Both the position numbers and the translations under genes were made by a program. Of a stretch of 64,000 nt of DNA, positions 28,143-41,300 are shown piece by piece. Within the stretch, counting starts at the first letter, position 1. Each line of letters begins with the position of its first letter. Source of the stretch: Anisakis pegreffii (taxonomy: Eukaryota > Nematoda > Chromadorea > Rhabditida > Anisakidae); assembly GCA_035041965.1 (NCBI GenBank), contig JAPYMA010003060.1, positions 1 through 64,000 of the forward strand, in the 5' to 3' direction. The notes beneath the pieces were generated by a model. That model did not search any database. It was not told the origin of the DNA and saw only the letters and a list, made by a program, of their open reading frames with translations.

Positions 28143-28749
28143 TAATGACATATATAAAGCATGATAAAAACGAACGGAAACACGATGCCGTGGGACATGC
28201 AATCAAAGATGCGCAAAATCGATTCACACCGAATGAATGATGCCATTCTCGAACTGATCGTCCCGCTGACCATCTATAACCACAGCTTCACACAGCACAA
28301 GTAATCTCACTGTTTTATTTCCCAACACAAATAATCTCTTCTCTATAAGAGGTCGACGAGCAGAAATAACTGATCGTAACCTACTCATCTATTAAAAACA
28401 GCACTGAGACAACCGTGCTGACGACGAATTCTTCGGTCAGAATGCCAAAACTTTTAGTGCTGAATGCTTTTGCACTTTACAAGAAATTATTAAAAGCATT
28501 ACAGCAAGCTATATTTCCTGCAGTGTTGTGCGACAGGACTTAATACCTGCTTACACACGTAAGCGGTCAAAATAGATTTTTGATTGGTGGTAGTAAAGTA
28601 ATAAAAGCTTGATAAGTATACAGCAGGGAATGGAAAATGTTGAAGAAAAAGGACGATTCAACTGAATGTGATCAGTGCTGATGCATTATAATTGAAAATT
28701 GTCACATCTAAAGGTTTAGTGATCCGAAATGCAATATTCCGTCTCGTTT

Positions 28750-28868
28750 GTATTTTAGGTTGGTGAAATCAAAACGGCATTTCGTTCACATTCGTAGATG
28801 AATGTGCTGCTGACGATTCGTTAGAGCACAGCAAGAAATGTCGTTTTGATTTTACCAACCTGAAATAC
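28750..28868 (+). ncRNA. Candidate long hairpin RNA or MITE-like inverted repeat
   Basis: Arms 28750-28783 and 28835-28868 are inverted repeats of 34 bp with three mismatches. In a plus-strand transcript all three mismatches become G:U wobbles, giving an unbroken 34-bp stem. The 51-base interior has its own 7-bp hairpin (CACATTC/GAATGTG). Size and loop do not fit a classic nematode pre-miRNA (60-70 bases). It may be a long hairpin RNA source of small RNAs, or a young MITE. No transcript evidence is available. Confidence 0.4.
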
Positions 28869-30663
28869 AACATTAATTGAATTACTCGAAGAAATCATAC
28901 CATAGTTCCGAAAACTGAAAGGATGTGTTCGAGACGTGACAAAGTACGCGATAGCCGACTAGAAAAAGGACAGAAGCTCATCAGCGATGGACCACCGTTC
29001 GGAACGTCCAGTTCCTAGAAAAAAAGAAGGACACAAACCGGTCGCGACCGGCGGTTGTGCGCGATTTCGATAGCAACGTTATGCGCTGTCGGCTTGCCTG
29101 CTTGTAAGGAGTAGCGAACGCAAAGAAAAGGTATTAGGAGGAAGGTTAGTAGAGTTGGTTAGTTAAGGTAGTAAGGAGGAACGAACGTAACAAATTAGTA
29201 CACATACACAACACACAGACTCGTCACAGACACACAAAATCGTTGGTGGTAAGTGTCAGTTGGAGGATTGAGGAAGATGCAGAGGAGAACGGGATCTGGA
29301 TGTATAGGACGAATGTAGTCGTATAGAGAAGTGATCTATTAGGGTACATTGTAGCTTGTAACCTAACACAGAGCAGCATCAGCCTATAGTTGAGCAAGAG
29401 ACAGCAGCGTTAACGTTAACACGGCAGATGGCAGTGGGCATTCGCGTAGACAAGCACTATTCAGCGTTACTAACATGTAGGGAAGAGTGCATCGAACGAC
29501 AACCAATACCCAACGGTAGCGTTCGATTTTAGATTCGCTCACTTCAAGGCGAGAATCGAGTCGATTAGACGCACAGCCATGTGATGGTGTTCTCTTTGTG
29601 TGTACACATCCAAGTGTTATAGTCCACTATGTGTGCTCTAGCATAACACTCTTCCATAGAATTATTCAATAATGCTACTTCCTCAAAGTGAAATGCACCA
29701 CATGTCAGACATAAAAGCATCGAGACATATTCGAATACAGACACGAAGAGAAGGAGAGAATGAAGCGCACACACACCCTCGCTCTTGTTCGATATCCTCA
29801 ATGGAACGATTCAATTATGCCAAATGTTTTGTTGATGCGATCGTTTATAGAAAGAGAGCGTGATCGTCACAAGACAAGTTAGACACCGCAGAGGAAGGGC
29901 ATTTTTAAGAGAATGTCGACCGACGGATGGATCGTAATGGAAACATTGAGAAGCAAGATTGCTGCTTATGCATTGTAAACCGAATACAATGTAACAGCAT
30001 TTCTAACACTACATACAACCAAAATACATTCAGTTTTGTACGAGGTTCGTGGATAGTAAAAGAACTGGCGAGAGGTATTCAAGTGAAAGCCATCGGCAAG
30101 GCATATTAAATGTTTTCAGTTCAGACTGTTAGGTTGGAGAACTTTTTGCTTGCTAACAACCGAATCGAGTTCTTCGAAGAGCTATGCTTTATATCAGCAA
30201 AATGAAACTGAACATTACCATATGTGACATCGTTCGTCACATACGTGTGTGTGCCTGCAGTGTAGAGTGTTTCATCTAATCGTAGTTTCATCTAATTGCA
30301 CTGACGATAACATGAGGAGAAGATATTCGATGCTGTCAGATTACTGCCGATGGTTGTGAAATTTAAAAAAAATGCTTTTATATTCATGACTTGTGAGGGA
30401 AATATGTTTCCATGACTGAAATATTTTTTTAGGATTAGTGGAGGAACTATCGTATTGAGTGAAATAACGCAAACAAATAGTTCGGCATCAAGGACATCCT
30501 AGAATCGCTTGTTCGTATGGGATACATGCATTATTCATTCATCGATCAGTTTCTCAGATGTTAAGGAGTGTGTATCCATGCATATATGCAAGTCTGTGTG
30601 CATGCTCAGTGTATCCATCCACCATCGTTCCGCACTAAACAGATTCGAATAAATCTATCGATA

Positions 30664-30665
<2 letters not shown>

Positions 30666-30695
<30 letters not shown>

Positions 30696-30697
30696 TG
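30666..30697. repeat. (TGC/GCT)n microsatellite
   Basis: TTGCTGCTGCTGTTGCTGCTGC-type run of about ten units. It creates a poly-leucine frame that is not evidence of a gene. Confidence 0.85.
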
Positions 30698-32159
30698 GCT
30701 TAAAGTGTGTTTATGTGAGTGTCTGGCTGATTTATGTTGAGTGCATGTCTGACGGTGGTGCCTCAATCAACACCATCCTTTAGCATGCGTATTCTTTGCT
30801 ATACTTTTTTTAACGGTTCAGGCTGGCCGTGCTCACTTCACAGCTTCGAGGCTGATTGATTGATGTGTAGTGATTGACGACTGCTAACGCATCTGTCTTA
30901 CTTCTTATCACTTATTTCGAGCAATGCTCACATCAGCTAAAAGCAATACAAATTTGCTTTTATTCTGCATATTCAACGAAGCTCGATAAACTTGACTGAA
31001 ACGGCCATGTTATGCATTCGAATAAAAGCACACACAGCAATCATATACATATGCCCAGCAAACGCATTATCAAGCTTGCTTACACGCCATTTTCGGCACC
31101 GATCGAATCGAATCTCGCATCTGCTTTACTCAAAATTTCGTTGACGAGTAACGCTTTTATGCATGAACTAGTGACGTTAAATGTGATGCAGTGATGGCTC
31201 TATTCCAGTCACACTGGCTTTTGCCAAAATAAAACAGAACCGTTTCAGAAATTAGGGTGCAGGAGCAGAATAAAACGGTTTAAACTTCACAGCAATTCAG
31301 AATTTTGTAGAACGAGCATATAGAACCGCAGCTTCAAAAAGGGGAGTGAATCAGAACGAATCCGAATAGTTGAAACGATAGAACAGCACAGAACAGTTCA
31401 CTGAAGCTGTTGAACAGAAACACCATATGTGATGAACTCGAATAATTAACCTCTATCGGCTACAGATACTTCGAAAATACAACACTTTAAAACATACTCC
31501 TCAAAAAAGTTTCAGACTCAAAAAAAAGTTTCAGATCGAACCTGATGTTACGGTCACTGCAGAATTTGGTGAAAAAAAATCAGCCAGATTGATGAGCGGA
31601 CACTAATGGGTTATTGTCATACAACATCTGTCACTTATCAGTGCTTGAATTTGCATTGTAGCCAATTAAACAAACAATTAATCAGCTGTGGGATATGAAC
31701 TGCTGGCAATCATTTCGCTTGAGAATATCCAACCATAGTTTTGACTTTTGAGAATGAATACAAACCTAATTTGAGAAAAAAAAAACGGTTTTCACACTTA
31801 TAACTATGATATATAAATAAGTTTGGCTATCAGAAAACGCAGTGTATTGCTTCTCATGATCCAAAAATGAAGTGCTCTTTAAATGAGAGACGAAATAAGG
31901 CGGTATTGTGCCGACGAAGAGATTAATGCAGATATCCTATTCATTCTTTTAAAGAAATCCGCTGTTCCACTTAATCGTGCTGAATAAGTTCAGCATTTCA
32001 GCCGCACTGTAGTGTTTAAGTGAAAAGAGTTGGATTTTATGAATTGAGACATGTATTTGACGAAACCAGACACATTGCCGAAAATAGTAAGTGAAGCAAG
32101 TCACCATTTGCTTGCAAACATATCACAACAACTAGTGATGTTTCCATTCGAACTAAACT

Positions 32160-32345
32160 GTTCCGTTCCTGTTCGATTCTGAAAAACAACGCTGCCAGAA
32201 GGGATAGAACAGAACGGTTGGAGAGGCGGAACGGGCAGAGCAGTGTTGAAATTTCGGGATACGCGAAGGAACTGAATAAAACAATATTTTAAAACTAAAA
32301 ATAGCAGAACAGTTCAAGGGATGGAAACGGAACGAATTTTGACTG
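32160..32345. repeat. Dispersed GAACAG-rich repeat, related to 39.8-39.97 kb and 31.2-31.4 kb
   Basis: Words such as AGAACAGAACGGTT and GTGTTGAAATTTC recur. The reverse complement of 39887-39920 matches about 32229-32262 (GGAACGGGCAGAGCAGTG then TTGAAATTTC). Related GAACAGAAC clusters lie at 31220-31420. Together they are a diverged dispersed family in both orientations. Confidence 0.5.
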
Positions 32346-32427
32346 CTCCTTGAAATTACCAGTATGCGATGCACTGAAGTGATGATGAATTAGTTCCGAT
32401 AATAATAATATGGTCTATGTATTATGT

Positions 32428-32886
32428 CAATGCCTCTCAACTTTTTTCCCTCTGCACCCCCTAGTTCAAGATGTCCTTGCACCTCTATTACAATAGTTAA
32501 AATGTCCTCGCACCTCTCACAACATCCACTCTGTTTCTTTCGTTCACTACAGTGAGTGTTTACAGTATGGATAAGATAAGATACTATCGTGAACGGAAAA
32601 AAAAGCCGGGGACAGGGAAAGTCGGGGACGATATTTTCCGGTCGGGAATCCGGAAAAGGTGGTCGACTCGAAAAAAAATGGGAGACAGCGACGAAGATGA
32701 AGATTTGGAGACTGGATCCCAGAAATTCGCCGATCTCCGCACCACACTAGTTCTGACCTTTCCAAAATCCGCATTCGCCTACTGTACATACGTGCTTGCA
32801 TTGTACTCTATCTTCGCCTACTTCAATGGGCAAAACATAAAGCTTTATCTCGAACCCCAGAGGGTGCGAGTGGTTGAGAAATCCTG
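32428..32886. mobile_element. Possible non-autonomous hAT-type element
   Basis: The left end CAATGCCTCTCAAC...GCACCCCCT and the inverted right end CAGGATTTCTCAAC...GCACCCTCT share the CA...TCTCAAC...GCACCC pattern common in hAT terminal repeats. The flanks TATTATGT (32420-32427) and TATTATAC (32887-32894) match at 6 of 8 positions, as an aged 8-bp target duplication would. No transposase is present. Two GTCCTYGCACCTCT sub-repeats lie near the left end. The inside has an unsupported 138-codon frame. Confidence 0.4.
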
Positions 32887-33004
32887 TATTATACCAGCCA
32901 ATAATAATTATGATTATTGCTACTGTTTTATTATAGTCATTATTATCTGTATTACTGTTCATTTTTAGTATATCCATTACTGTTCACTTTATTATACTAT
33001 TGAT

Positions 33005-33126
33005 ATATTATTATTATTGTTATTATTATTGTTATTATTATATTATTATTGTATTATTATTATTATTATTATTAATATTATTATTATTACTATTATTATT
33101 ATTACTATTATTATTACTATTATTAC

Positions 33127-33175
<49 letters not shown>

Positions 33176-33176
33176 G
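33005..33176. repeat. (ATT)n microsatellite, about 170 bases
   Basis: Nearly pure ATT/TTA trinucleotide run with a few TTG and ACT interruptions. It yields artificial poly-L and poly-I frames on both strands. Confidence 0.95.
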
Positions 33177-33524
33177 GCATTTTTGTTTGTTTTATTGTTG
33201 CTATTGCTATCATTAACAAATTTGTGTCAGATATGGTCCATGCATTGCACCAAGTAAGGTTCATTCGACTGAGTTACTGCTCACGTTAAGATATCAGTAA
33301 TAACGTCGTGATAAGCGAGGCTGTCCAAAGAAGTTGTCGAAACAAGACAATACAATACATTATAACTAAACGATCACGTTGTGTGCATAAGGATTCATGC
33401 ATATATTGTTCTTGTCAATATTTTGCAAAAAATTTTGGTGTATCCAACCATCATTCAGTGCGGACAGGCTTCAGAATGATCCATCGAAAATCCTGCATCA
33501 AACATAATCTTACACCATCGTAGA

Positions 33525-33630
33525 GTAGTGGTGCCATCCGAACGAAACTCCAGTTCGGTCGGAATCGGAATGTCGGAATACCGAACGAAATTGTCGGATT
33601 TTTCCAATCGACTAACGGTCGAATGCCATC
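33525..33630. repeat. Direct repeat flanking the satellite array, left copy
   Basis: GTAGTGGTGCCATCC... to ...GTCGGATTTTTCCAATCG resembles 35063-35320. Shared words include GTCGGAATC, GGAATACCGA.CGAAAT and ATTTTTCC.A.CGACT. The right copy has about 100 extra bases inside. Confidence 0.6.
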
Positions 33631-33740
33631 GTCAATGTGCAGGAATGAGCGGTTCAGCTACTGAGATGGTCTCGGAATATGATCAATACTACTTCGAGTG
33701 AACGAAATCGTTGGACAACATATGCACATTTCTAAAGGTA

Positions 33741-34939
33741 GAGAATCTGGGTAATCCAGTGATGTGAAGAAATAGCTGTGTTACCGGGCAAACCTGAGGA
33801 TACGGTTAGTTTGAGCACGGCGACTCTAATGCTGCTATAGAAATGTATACATTGATCAACATGATCAACAGTGATACACTGTATTGAAATGAGCGCTGCC
33901 GACCTACATGAGATACGTTCAGAAAATCGGCTATATCTCCTCAAGTAAGCAAAATCGCTCGACAACATATATGCATTTCTGATAGTAGAGAATCTGGGCA
34001 ATCTAATAATGTGAAGAAATTGCCATGTTACTGGGCAAACCTGAGGACATGGTTAGTTTGAAGACGGCACCCCTAATGCTACTATAGAAATGTATACACT
34101 GATCAGCAGTGATACATTGTATTGAAACGAGCGCTGCCGGCCTACATGAGATACGTTCAGAAAATCGGCTATATCTCCTCAAGTAAGCAAAATCGCTCGA
34201 CAACATATATGCATTTCTGATAGTAGAGAATCTGGGCAATCTAATAATGTGAAGAAATTGCCATGTTACTGGGCAAACCTGAGGACATGGTTAGTTTGAA
34301 GACGGCACCCCTAATGCTACTATAGAAATGTATACACTGATCAGCAGTGATACATTGTATTGAAACGAGCGCTGCCGGCCTACATGAGATACGTTCAGAA
34401 AATCGGCTATATCTCCTCAAGTAAGCAAAATCGCTCGACAACATATATGCATTTCTGATAGTAGAGAATCTGGGCAATCTAATAATGTGAAGAAATTGCC
34501 ATGTTACTGGGCAAACCTGAGGACATGGTTAGTTTGAAGACGGCACCCCTAATGCTACTATAGAAATGTATACACTGATCAGCAGTGATACATTGTATTG
34601 AAACGAGCGCTGCCGGCCTACATGAGATACGTTCAGAAAATCGGCTATATCTCCTCAAGTAAGCAAAATCGCTCGACAACATATATGCATTTCTGATAGT
34701 AGAGAATCTGGGCAATCTAATAATGTGAAGAAATTGCCATGTTACTGGGCAAACCTGAGGACATGGTTAGTTTGAAGACGGCACCCCTAATGCTACTATA
34801 GAAATGTATACACTGATCAGCAGTGATACATTGTATTGAAACGAGCGCTGCCGAGCTACTTGAGATACGTTTAGAAAATCGACCATATCTCCTCAAGTAA
34901 GCAAAATCGCTCGACAACATATATGCATTTCTGATAGTA
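33741..34939 (-). repeat. Satellite array, five units of 238 bp
   Basis: The landmark GAGAATCTGG starts units at 33741, 33988, 34226, 34464 and 34702, and recurs at 34940. The second to fourth units are essentially identical. The first is 247 bases because of a 9-base ATGATCAAC-type insertion and is diverged. The last has changes near its end. The period 238 is not a multiple of three, so the repeated 78-residue frames cannot be one protein. The same unit occurs inverted at 7.3-7.7 kb. Confidence 0.95.
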
Positions 34940-35062
34940 GAGAATCTGGAGAATCTGATGATACAAAGTAAAACGCAGGTTGCTGCGAAGGCCGTTAGAT
35001 TAAAAATGATGATTCTGAAATTGGTATTTCATTATGTACATTGGTCGATACAGATGCTATGT

Positions 35063-35320
35063 ATAGCAGTGGTGTTAGCTGAGCAAAACTTCATGTCAGT
35101 CGGAATCAGACCGAAATAAAATTTCCTCATTCCGACGATCAGAACTTTGACCGATTGCCGGAATTGTTCGCTCGGAATCCGATCGAATCCACATTTCAAC
35201 ATTCCGTCAGCTGGGATTCCGACCTATCTTCCAAACTGTTCGATCGGAATCCGAATGTCTGAATACCGACCGAAATAATCGCATTTTTCCGAGCGACTGT
35301 TGGTCTGATGCTTTCACCAG
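35063..35320. repeat. Direct repeat flanking the satellite array, right copy
   Basis: This is the partner of 33525-33630, with the same orientation and an inner expansion of GGAATCCGA/TTCCGA words. The array and its flanks form a block of about 1.8 kb that may be one composite repeat. Confidence 0.55.
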
Positions 35321-35339
35321 TCGGATGTCATCATAATCA

Positions 35340-38300
35340 TCCGCCATATCTTAAAATCTAGAATTGCTGCTATGAAATTTGTGTTCTATTTTTGTTTTTG
35401 GTTTTGCTCGATGCCGTAAATCTTTTCGACTACAGAAATGCGCAAGAAGAGCTAAAAACAATACTATTGCGCAATTTTCGGATAGCCTGAAAAGATGATT
35501 AATTGCAGTGAAAACACTTTTCATCAACACCTCTATCAGATATCAAATCTGGTTAGTTCAACAACACACCGAACTTCTCGGAGACGTTCACTTCATCAGC
35601 AATTCTCAACGCACATATCTACAAGCATTGGTAACATCCCTGTTAAGGTAATCTTATGGCAACACTTTACTGTCATTCAACTTTTGCTTTTTACACGTGA
35701 ACAGTACTGAAACTAATTCATATGCCTCATTTGTGGAGGACATGAAGTTTTCCAGGAACTATGCTTTTGAACACAATCATGGATTATCACAATGAATAAA
35801 TCAGATGTCATCCAATGCTGAAAGGTCCTCTCAAAGAGAAGCGTTACAGAAGTAGACCAACACCTCACCTAATTAATGCGAAATCGAACGGATACTTCAA
35901 ATAATGTTGATTGTGAGCTGATTTTAAAAGTAACAAGCCAACCTAAAAGTTTTAAGCACTGTGTTGCGGGGTGTCGTGAAAATCGCGAATCATTGCAATA
36001 GAAATCTTTCAGTGCAACCAAATACCCCTCACAACAATCTCACTATCTTCCTGCTGTTATTATTATGTCAAATAAATATACGGTGCTGATAAATTGTTCG
36101 CATAAATTCATCTGTCTATCATGTAAATAATATTTTGTTCCTATCAAGTTAATGACTTATTATCAGTCACTGTTGTTATTAAGCGTAATTTTGCTTTATT
36201 TAAACATAGACATTTGTTTTCACTGGCAATTAATTTGCCAGTTCAATGGTTTTAACTTATCGAATGTGTAGACTCGCGCGTGTACATGATGATTATCAGT
36301 GTCGTTAGTATTGGTTATCAAGGTTTAATTGACCAAGCTTGGTGCAATTACATGCTTCAGCTCGGTACCTCAACAGCTTGAAAATAAATTTTAAAAATCT
36401 TTGCCGATTTGCTGGAGCAGCGTTGCGACGAAAACATAAATTGAAATTATGTTGTTGTAAACAGTTTATTATAATGCTGATGAGCAGTAGGACGTGAACG
36501 GAAAAGCTTTACGATTTGAAGTATAATTCGATTTGAAACTGCATCCCAATTTATAACATTTCTTTGTTATGAGGTGATAACAAAATATCTTTTATTTGCT
36601 TCATCACCTGTGTTTTGGTGTCGATTTTATTTGAACCAAACTAATATCAGTCTGCTTAAAATTTCTGTTAAAGAACTTCGCTTCAAAGGGTGTAAATGAC
36701 TACCAACTATTCAAGTTGACCAAGGATTTAGTCTTTAAAGAGACTGATGTTCAATGATATACACCTTCAGTGCTGTTGATGTAAATTGGAAGCGAAAAGT
36801 TCCTCCAGCTAACAATAAAAGTATTTTCATTCGTCATAATAAACACTTTAATCGAGAGCGGAAATAAGCTTCAATAGTCAAAACACGGTTGGTTATGTTG
36901 CTTGCATGATTGCATCATTATTTGAATTGGCCTTCGAAACGTAAAAGCCGTGATGCTTCATTAAGTTCCGCGCTGTTCTGTCAATCGCTTAGGCAATTAT
37001 CATAACTTGCTCAAAACTTAGTGCTGTTTCGAGTTTCTTTTCATTTGTTATTGTTGTCAAGCATGGCTTTAAACACTTCGAGCTATTTTCGCGTCACTTC
37101 TGAGCTTTTCATTTGAGTGTTCATATTTTGAAGACCTTACTGTATCTCATCTGTATCTTCATCTTTCATCTTTACCTTCTTTAATAACTGAGATTTTAGT
37201 TCACATTGAGATTCATTGCGCTTCACTTCCATATTTAATCCAATTTTTTTATGTGCCTATTGGAGGTAACTAAAATCACTGATGGAAAATTCTAATTTTA
37301 GAAGGACTTTTTAAAGTGTATTTATACTGCTTGTGATGATCTCCATTCATCATCAGCAAAATCAATATCATGTAAATTTTCAAAACAATATTCATAAATA
37401 ATGTTCAGGATATCCCCGAATCGAATGATTTTCGAGTTCCTCATCCAATCCTATGTATAAGTGCATCTCTTGTACAGACGCATATTGCTATGCATAAACG
37501 AATCGTAATAATTTAAACTCAATTCAGTACATTCGTCAGGCAACAAACGGTGATTCCAGCGCATTGAAATCAAATAATATGCTAGTATAAGCAGATATCC
37601 ATCTTTATTCCTTAAATATTGTAGTTGGCGTTCAAAATAATGTTGATACGCAACAAGCTTGACTGATAGATAATGAACGCAATCTTCAATTAATCACACA
37701 TTTGTATTTGATTTCAAAGACTCGAAAATCATCGCTTAGATATGTACAGCTTGAACATGTGCACTCTACGATGGCTACTACGTTCACATCGTTTTCATCG
37801 ATCGCATGATTTTACCGTCAAATGTCATCAGATACTTCGAAGTATGGGTCCGCATTTCTTAAAATTCGTTCCATAACCTCTCAGGAGAGAATTCGGTAGT
37901 GTGTAGAATTTTCCGTGAGCTTTAATGCAACAAGCACTCACCTGTTTTACTCACCTGAGCTTTATCCTCATCTCTTTCATCTCACCTTCGCGAGCTTTAA
38001 CCTATGAGTAAGTGCAATCAGTTGCGATGCAGATACTCGCTACGGATTTATTCCATCAGTTTGTGTGTACCTTATCAAAAAGTAATAGCACAGAGAGTTT
38101 TCACTGTTCACTTGCTTCTTGCCGACACACCAAAAAATGTTCTTTTCGCACCGATTCACCGCAGAACAAACAAAATTTTCACGCCATCATCTCCCGTCCA
38201 TTGATTGGATTTTATTTCATACAAAAATTGATGATCTGCGAAAAGCAAGATTCACTTTAGAGTTGTCTATTGGCTGATTCGGTAATGATTGCGCGAAGAT

Positions 38301-41300
38301 GCTTCGCATGATAGGATTGAAAATAGTATTCTTCATGGTACATTAAATATTGGATCTGCTGTATCGTAACATGCAATTTGTAGCTGTCTGTAAGTCATTT
38401 CCATGACATTTTCGTTTGGTTTTTTCTGACGAATTGGCAGCTTTGAATTCTTTGGAAGGATGATTTTGATTAGACCAATATTTCGGTCGAATTGGTGTGA
38501 TGTGCACGAACGAATCAATTAGGCACCCATTGCGCATGAATAAATTTCATTTTGGGATTGTAATTTCGTGCATCAACGATTATAAAGTTGATTGCTCTTG
38601 TTTTGCGATAATTGCGATAGATTAATGAAATTTTCATCATAAAAACGAACGTAAAATGCGCCAACAATAATCATTCACTAGCATCAGCAAGCAACAAATG
38701 TCATTATTCAACAAATTAATTTGATGGAATCGTTAATTTTACTTTTTTCGTCATTTTCAAGCGAAACAATTCACACACTAATTGTAAGCAATTTGCAAGC
38801 GTTCCAAATGTGACTGTGAAGGATTACTCTGAAAACGCATTCAAAAAACTGAATTAAATGTTTAATTTGCGTTGATAAAGCATTGATTAATTATCATCTG
38901 AGGTAGATGAGTGCTTTCCTATTAGACTTCTAAGAATCTCGATTCCAACGTATGGAAATATCGTCAATTCCTTTGTGAACGTAGCTTACATCGGATTCAT
39001 TGCTGATACTTTCAGTGGCAACATAGACATTTCAAAGCACTGAAAGATGATATATCACTCGAACTACTAACTGTCAAAAATTGTTTGTAGCCAAAAGTCA
39101 GATACACAAAATATGTTTCTCCTCATTTCCTGCATTACTGAAGTTCGAAGTTCTACCGCTGCACCAACGTTGTACGGTGGTGCGATGCATAAATGCGAAA
39201 TAGTACGACTAAAAGTATGAATCTTTTGTGTTCCGTTGCCGCATCCCAAAATTTTAAGTATGTTCTGTTTATTTTTCCTTTCGAACTGTTATGCTCTCAT
39301 CTCTTCCCGTTCGCTCGTAAATTAAAATAGTGAAAATGCTATTGATAACAACTACAACAATTGAAACTGAGATGCGCAGCGTTTCGGTAGAAGGACTGCA
39401 AAGTGTGCTTTTAGATGGCGGAACATTGTTTTACCGGCTTCTGGTAGGAGAGGAATGCGGGACAGGCGGGTAATTCAGGTTTTTGGAACAAAAATGTTTT
39501 GAAGAAGTGAAGCACCCTAACTTTCCACTTACACATGTTAACTTTTTATGATGATGAGTAAGTAGGGTCCCTCGGTTCCGAAGATACGATCATCCGGTCA
39601 AATTTTATTTCGACTCTCCGACTTCGGTGTTATTCACCTTGTTTAATCTTACAAAAACACTCTAAACAGAGAAGCATCGTTCTTTTTTTAAACATTTTGT
39701 TAACGCAAATATCCCCGTGCTTGTTCGCTCGCCACTGATAGTTCCAAGTGAACAGTTGGAAGAATGGAACAAGACAGATTCCGACGTTTTTAATCCCAGA
39801 ACAACTCCCCCCTCCTTCCAACTGAACTGTTACGCTCTCTATCTTTATCCTCTGAATACTGTTCTATTCTGTTCTTTTCTCACACCCTGAAATTTCAACA
39901 CTATTCTATCCTGTTCCCTAGGAACAGAACAGAGTATTCGCAAAATGGCGTAGGAACAGAACAAGAAGGGATCAGTTCAGTCAGAACTGAAAACATCGTT
40001 AATGACACGCTATCGCATGAAAAACTATCATATGTGAATAAAACAAAAAAGGCAAGATGGAATTGTATATTGAATTGCTCAATAGAAATATTTGCAAATT
40101 TTATTGTAAAAAAATGCAGAAGAAGTTATTCAATTATGACCAAAAACAAATTATTCATTCATTCTCGACGCCACATCGGAACATATTGGCGTTTTTAATC
40201 TTTCAAAGGGTTCGTGATGCTGCCACATGATTTGCATGTACTATAGCTGTGTCATGAACCCATTAATATATTATCTACTAGACGACAGAAAATAAGCTTT
40301 GTCACCAACTGCACAACTGCGGATCCGTAATTCTCATGCAAGCAGTCTGCTCTGAATGCATCACAATTGTGATCAGTAAGCATCCATTGTGAAAGCATGG
40401 TTATGTTAATACTGTTTATCAGATGTCCTCAGCCAAGGAACTTGTTGTGTTTGAATGCTAAGCAGCTAGGGTAGCCGCTAGGGCATCTAAGATTTGAGTT
40501 CATCATCGTCATTACAATAGCTTAGTAATGCTTATAGCAGGAATTTCAGTGCGAGTTGATTTCTATCGATTGCATGCATTGTTTTTTGTTTTTGGGAGTG
40601 ATCATGGGTTAGGTGGGTAACTGACCAGAAAGTGGATGCTTGAATTGAGATTACGTTCCTAAATCCTTACGAAACAATGACAGATTAGGCGAAAGGCAGT
40701 CAAGATTATGTGTGAGGCATGTGCTAAAATTGGAAAAATGCAGAAATACAATAGAAAAATGGGCGTAACCACAGTCGTCGTATCAAACCAGCCACTATTC
40801 ATATTCATTCGTTAATGTTAATTCATTTCAGTTCAGCTTCTGACTGACAATAAGTTGACGGTCATTTTAGGAGTGCTTCGCGCAATTCGCATAACGTATT
40901 AGGGCAGTCTGCAAAGCTGCAATGCCTTCAGTTCGTCACTTGCTAATGAAGGCATTGCTAATGAATCGCTAATCGTTCTATCATAGAATATTAATTGCTA
41001 ATCATTGCATAGTGTCATGTGGTTCATCATTGTTTATGAATTGCTTTCACCATTTTCAGATCATATTTTCCGTTCACTATTTCGCACTTTTATTTTCAGT
41101 TCTCGCCCTTTGTTCCTGCTGTACGCCGCTTACTGTAGTTTTATGGAGTATCAAACGATGCAACGGTAACGGGCATAATTCAAGTACATAAGAACCTAGC
41201 GCGCCTCAACAAAATTCACTCGTGGAGCCAAGCGTGAAAATTTAGCCGAAAATGTTCATTCAACTGCGATTTGAAATTTTCAGATGAAGTATTTTTCAGT

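Larger units (their letters stand above)
26061..29560. other. Upstream region of the PRRC2-like gene, non-coding
   Basis: AT-rich sequence with no exon chain. It should contain the promoter and 5' UTR of the PRRC2-like gene. It holds a TA microsatellite (28118-28142), a long hairpin (28750-28868) and a GC-richer patch at 29030-29110. Confidence 0.5.
29561..32400. other. Intergenic, no gene recognised
   Basis: Only short chance frames are seen. It includes a (CTG)n-like tract at 30666-30697 and GAACAG-rich repeat sequence from about 31210. Confidence 0.5.

Noticed and set aside
32552..32968. Plus-strand 138-codon frame with a basic N-terminus
   Set aside because: It lies across the right end of a probable transposable element and has no homology that I recognise.
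33000..33289. Long poly-leucine and poly-isoleucine frames on both strands
   Set aside because: They are translations of the ATT microsatellite.
33732..34920. Five near-identical 78-residue frames as a protein family
   Set aside because: They come from the 238-bp satellite. The period is not a multiple of three, and there are no splice or start signals.
33741..34939. CRISPR-like array
   Set aside because: Units are 238 bp and directly adjoining, with no short repeats or unique spacers, and the genome is eukaryotic.
40455..40510. tRNA-like sequence
   Set aside because: A GAGTTCATC word resembles a T-loop, but no acceptor stem or anticodon arm could be folded.
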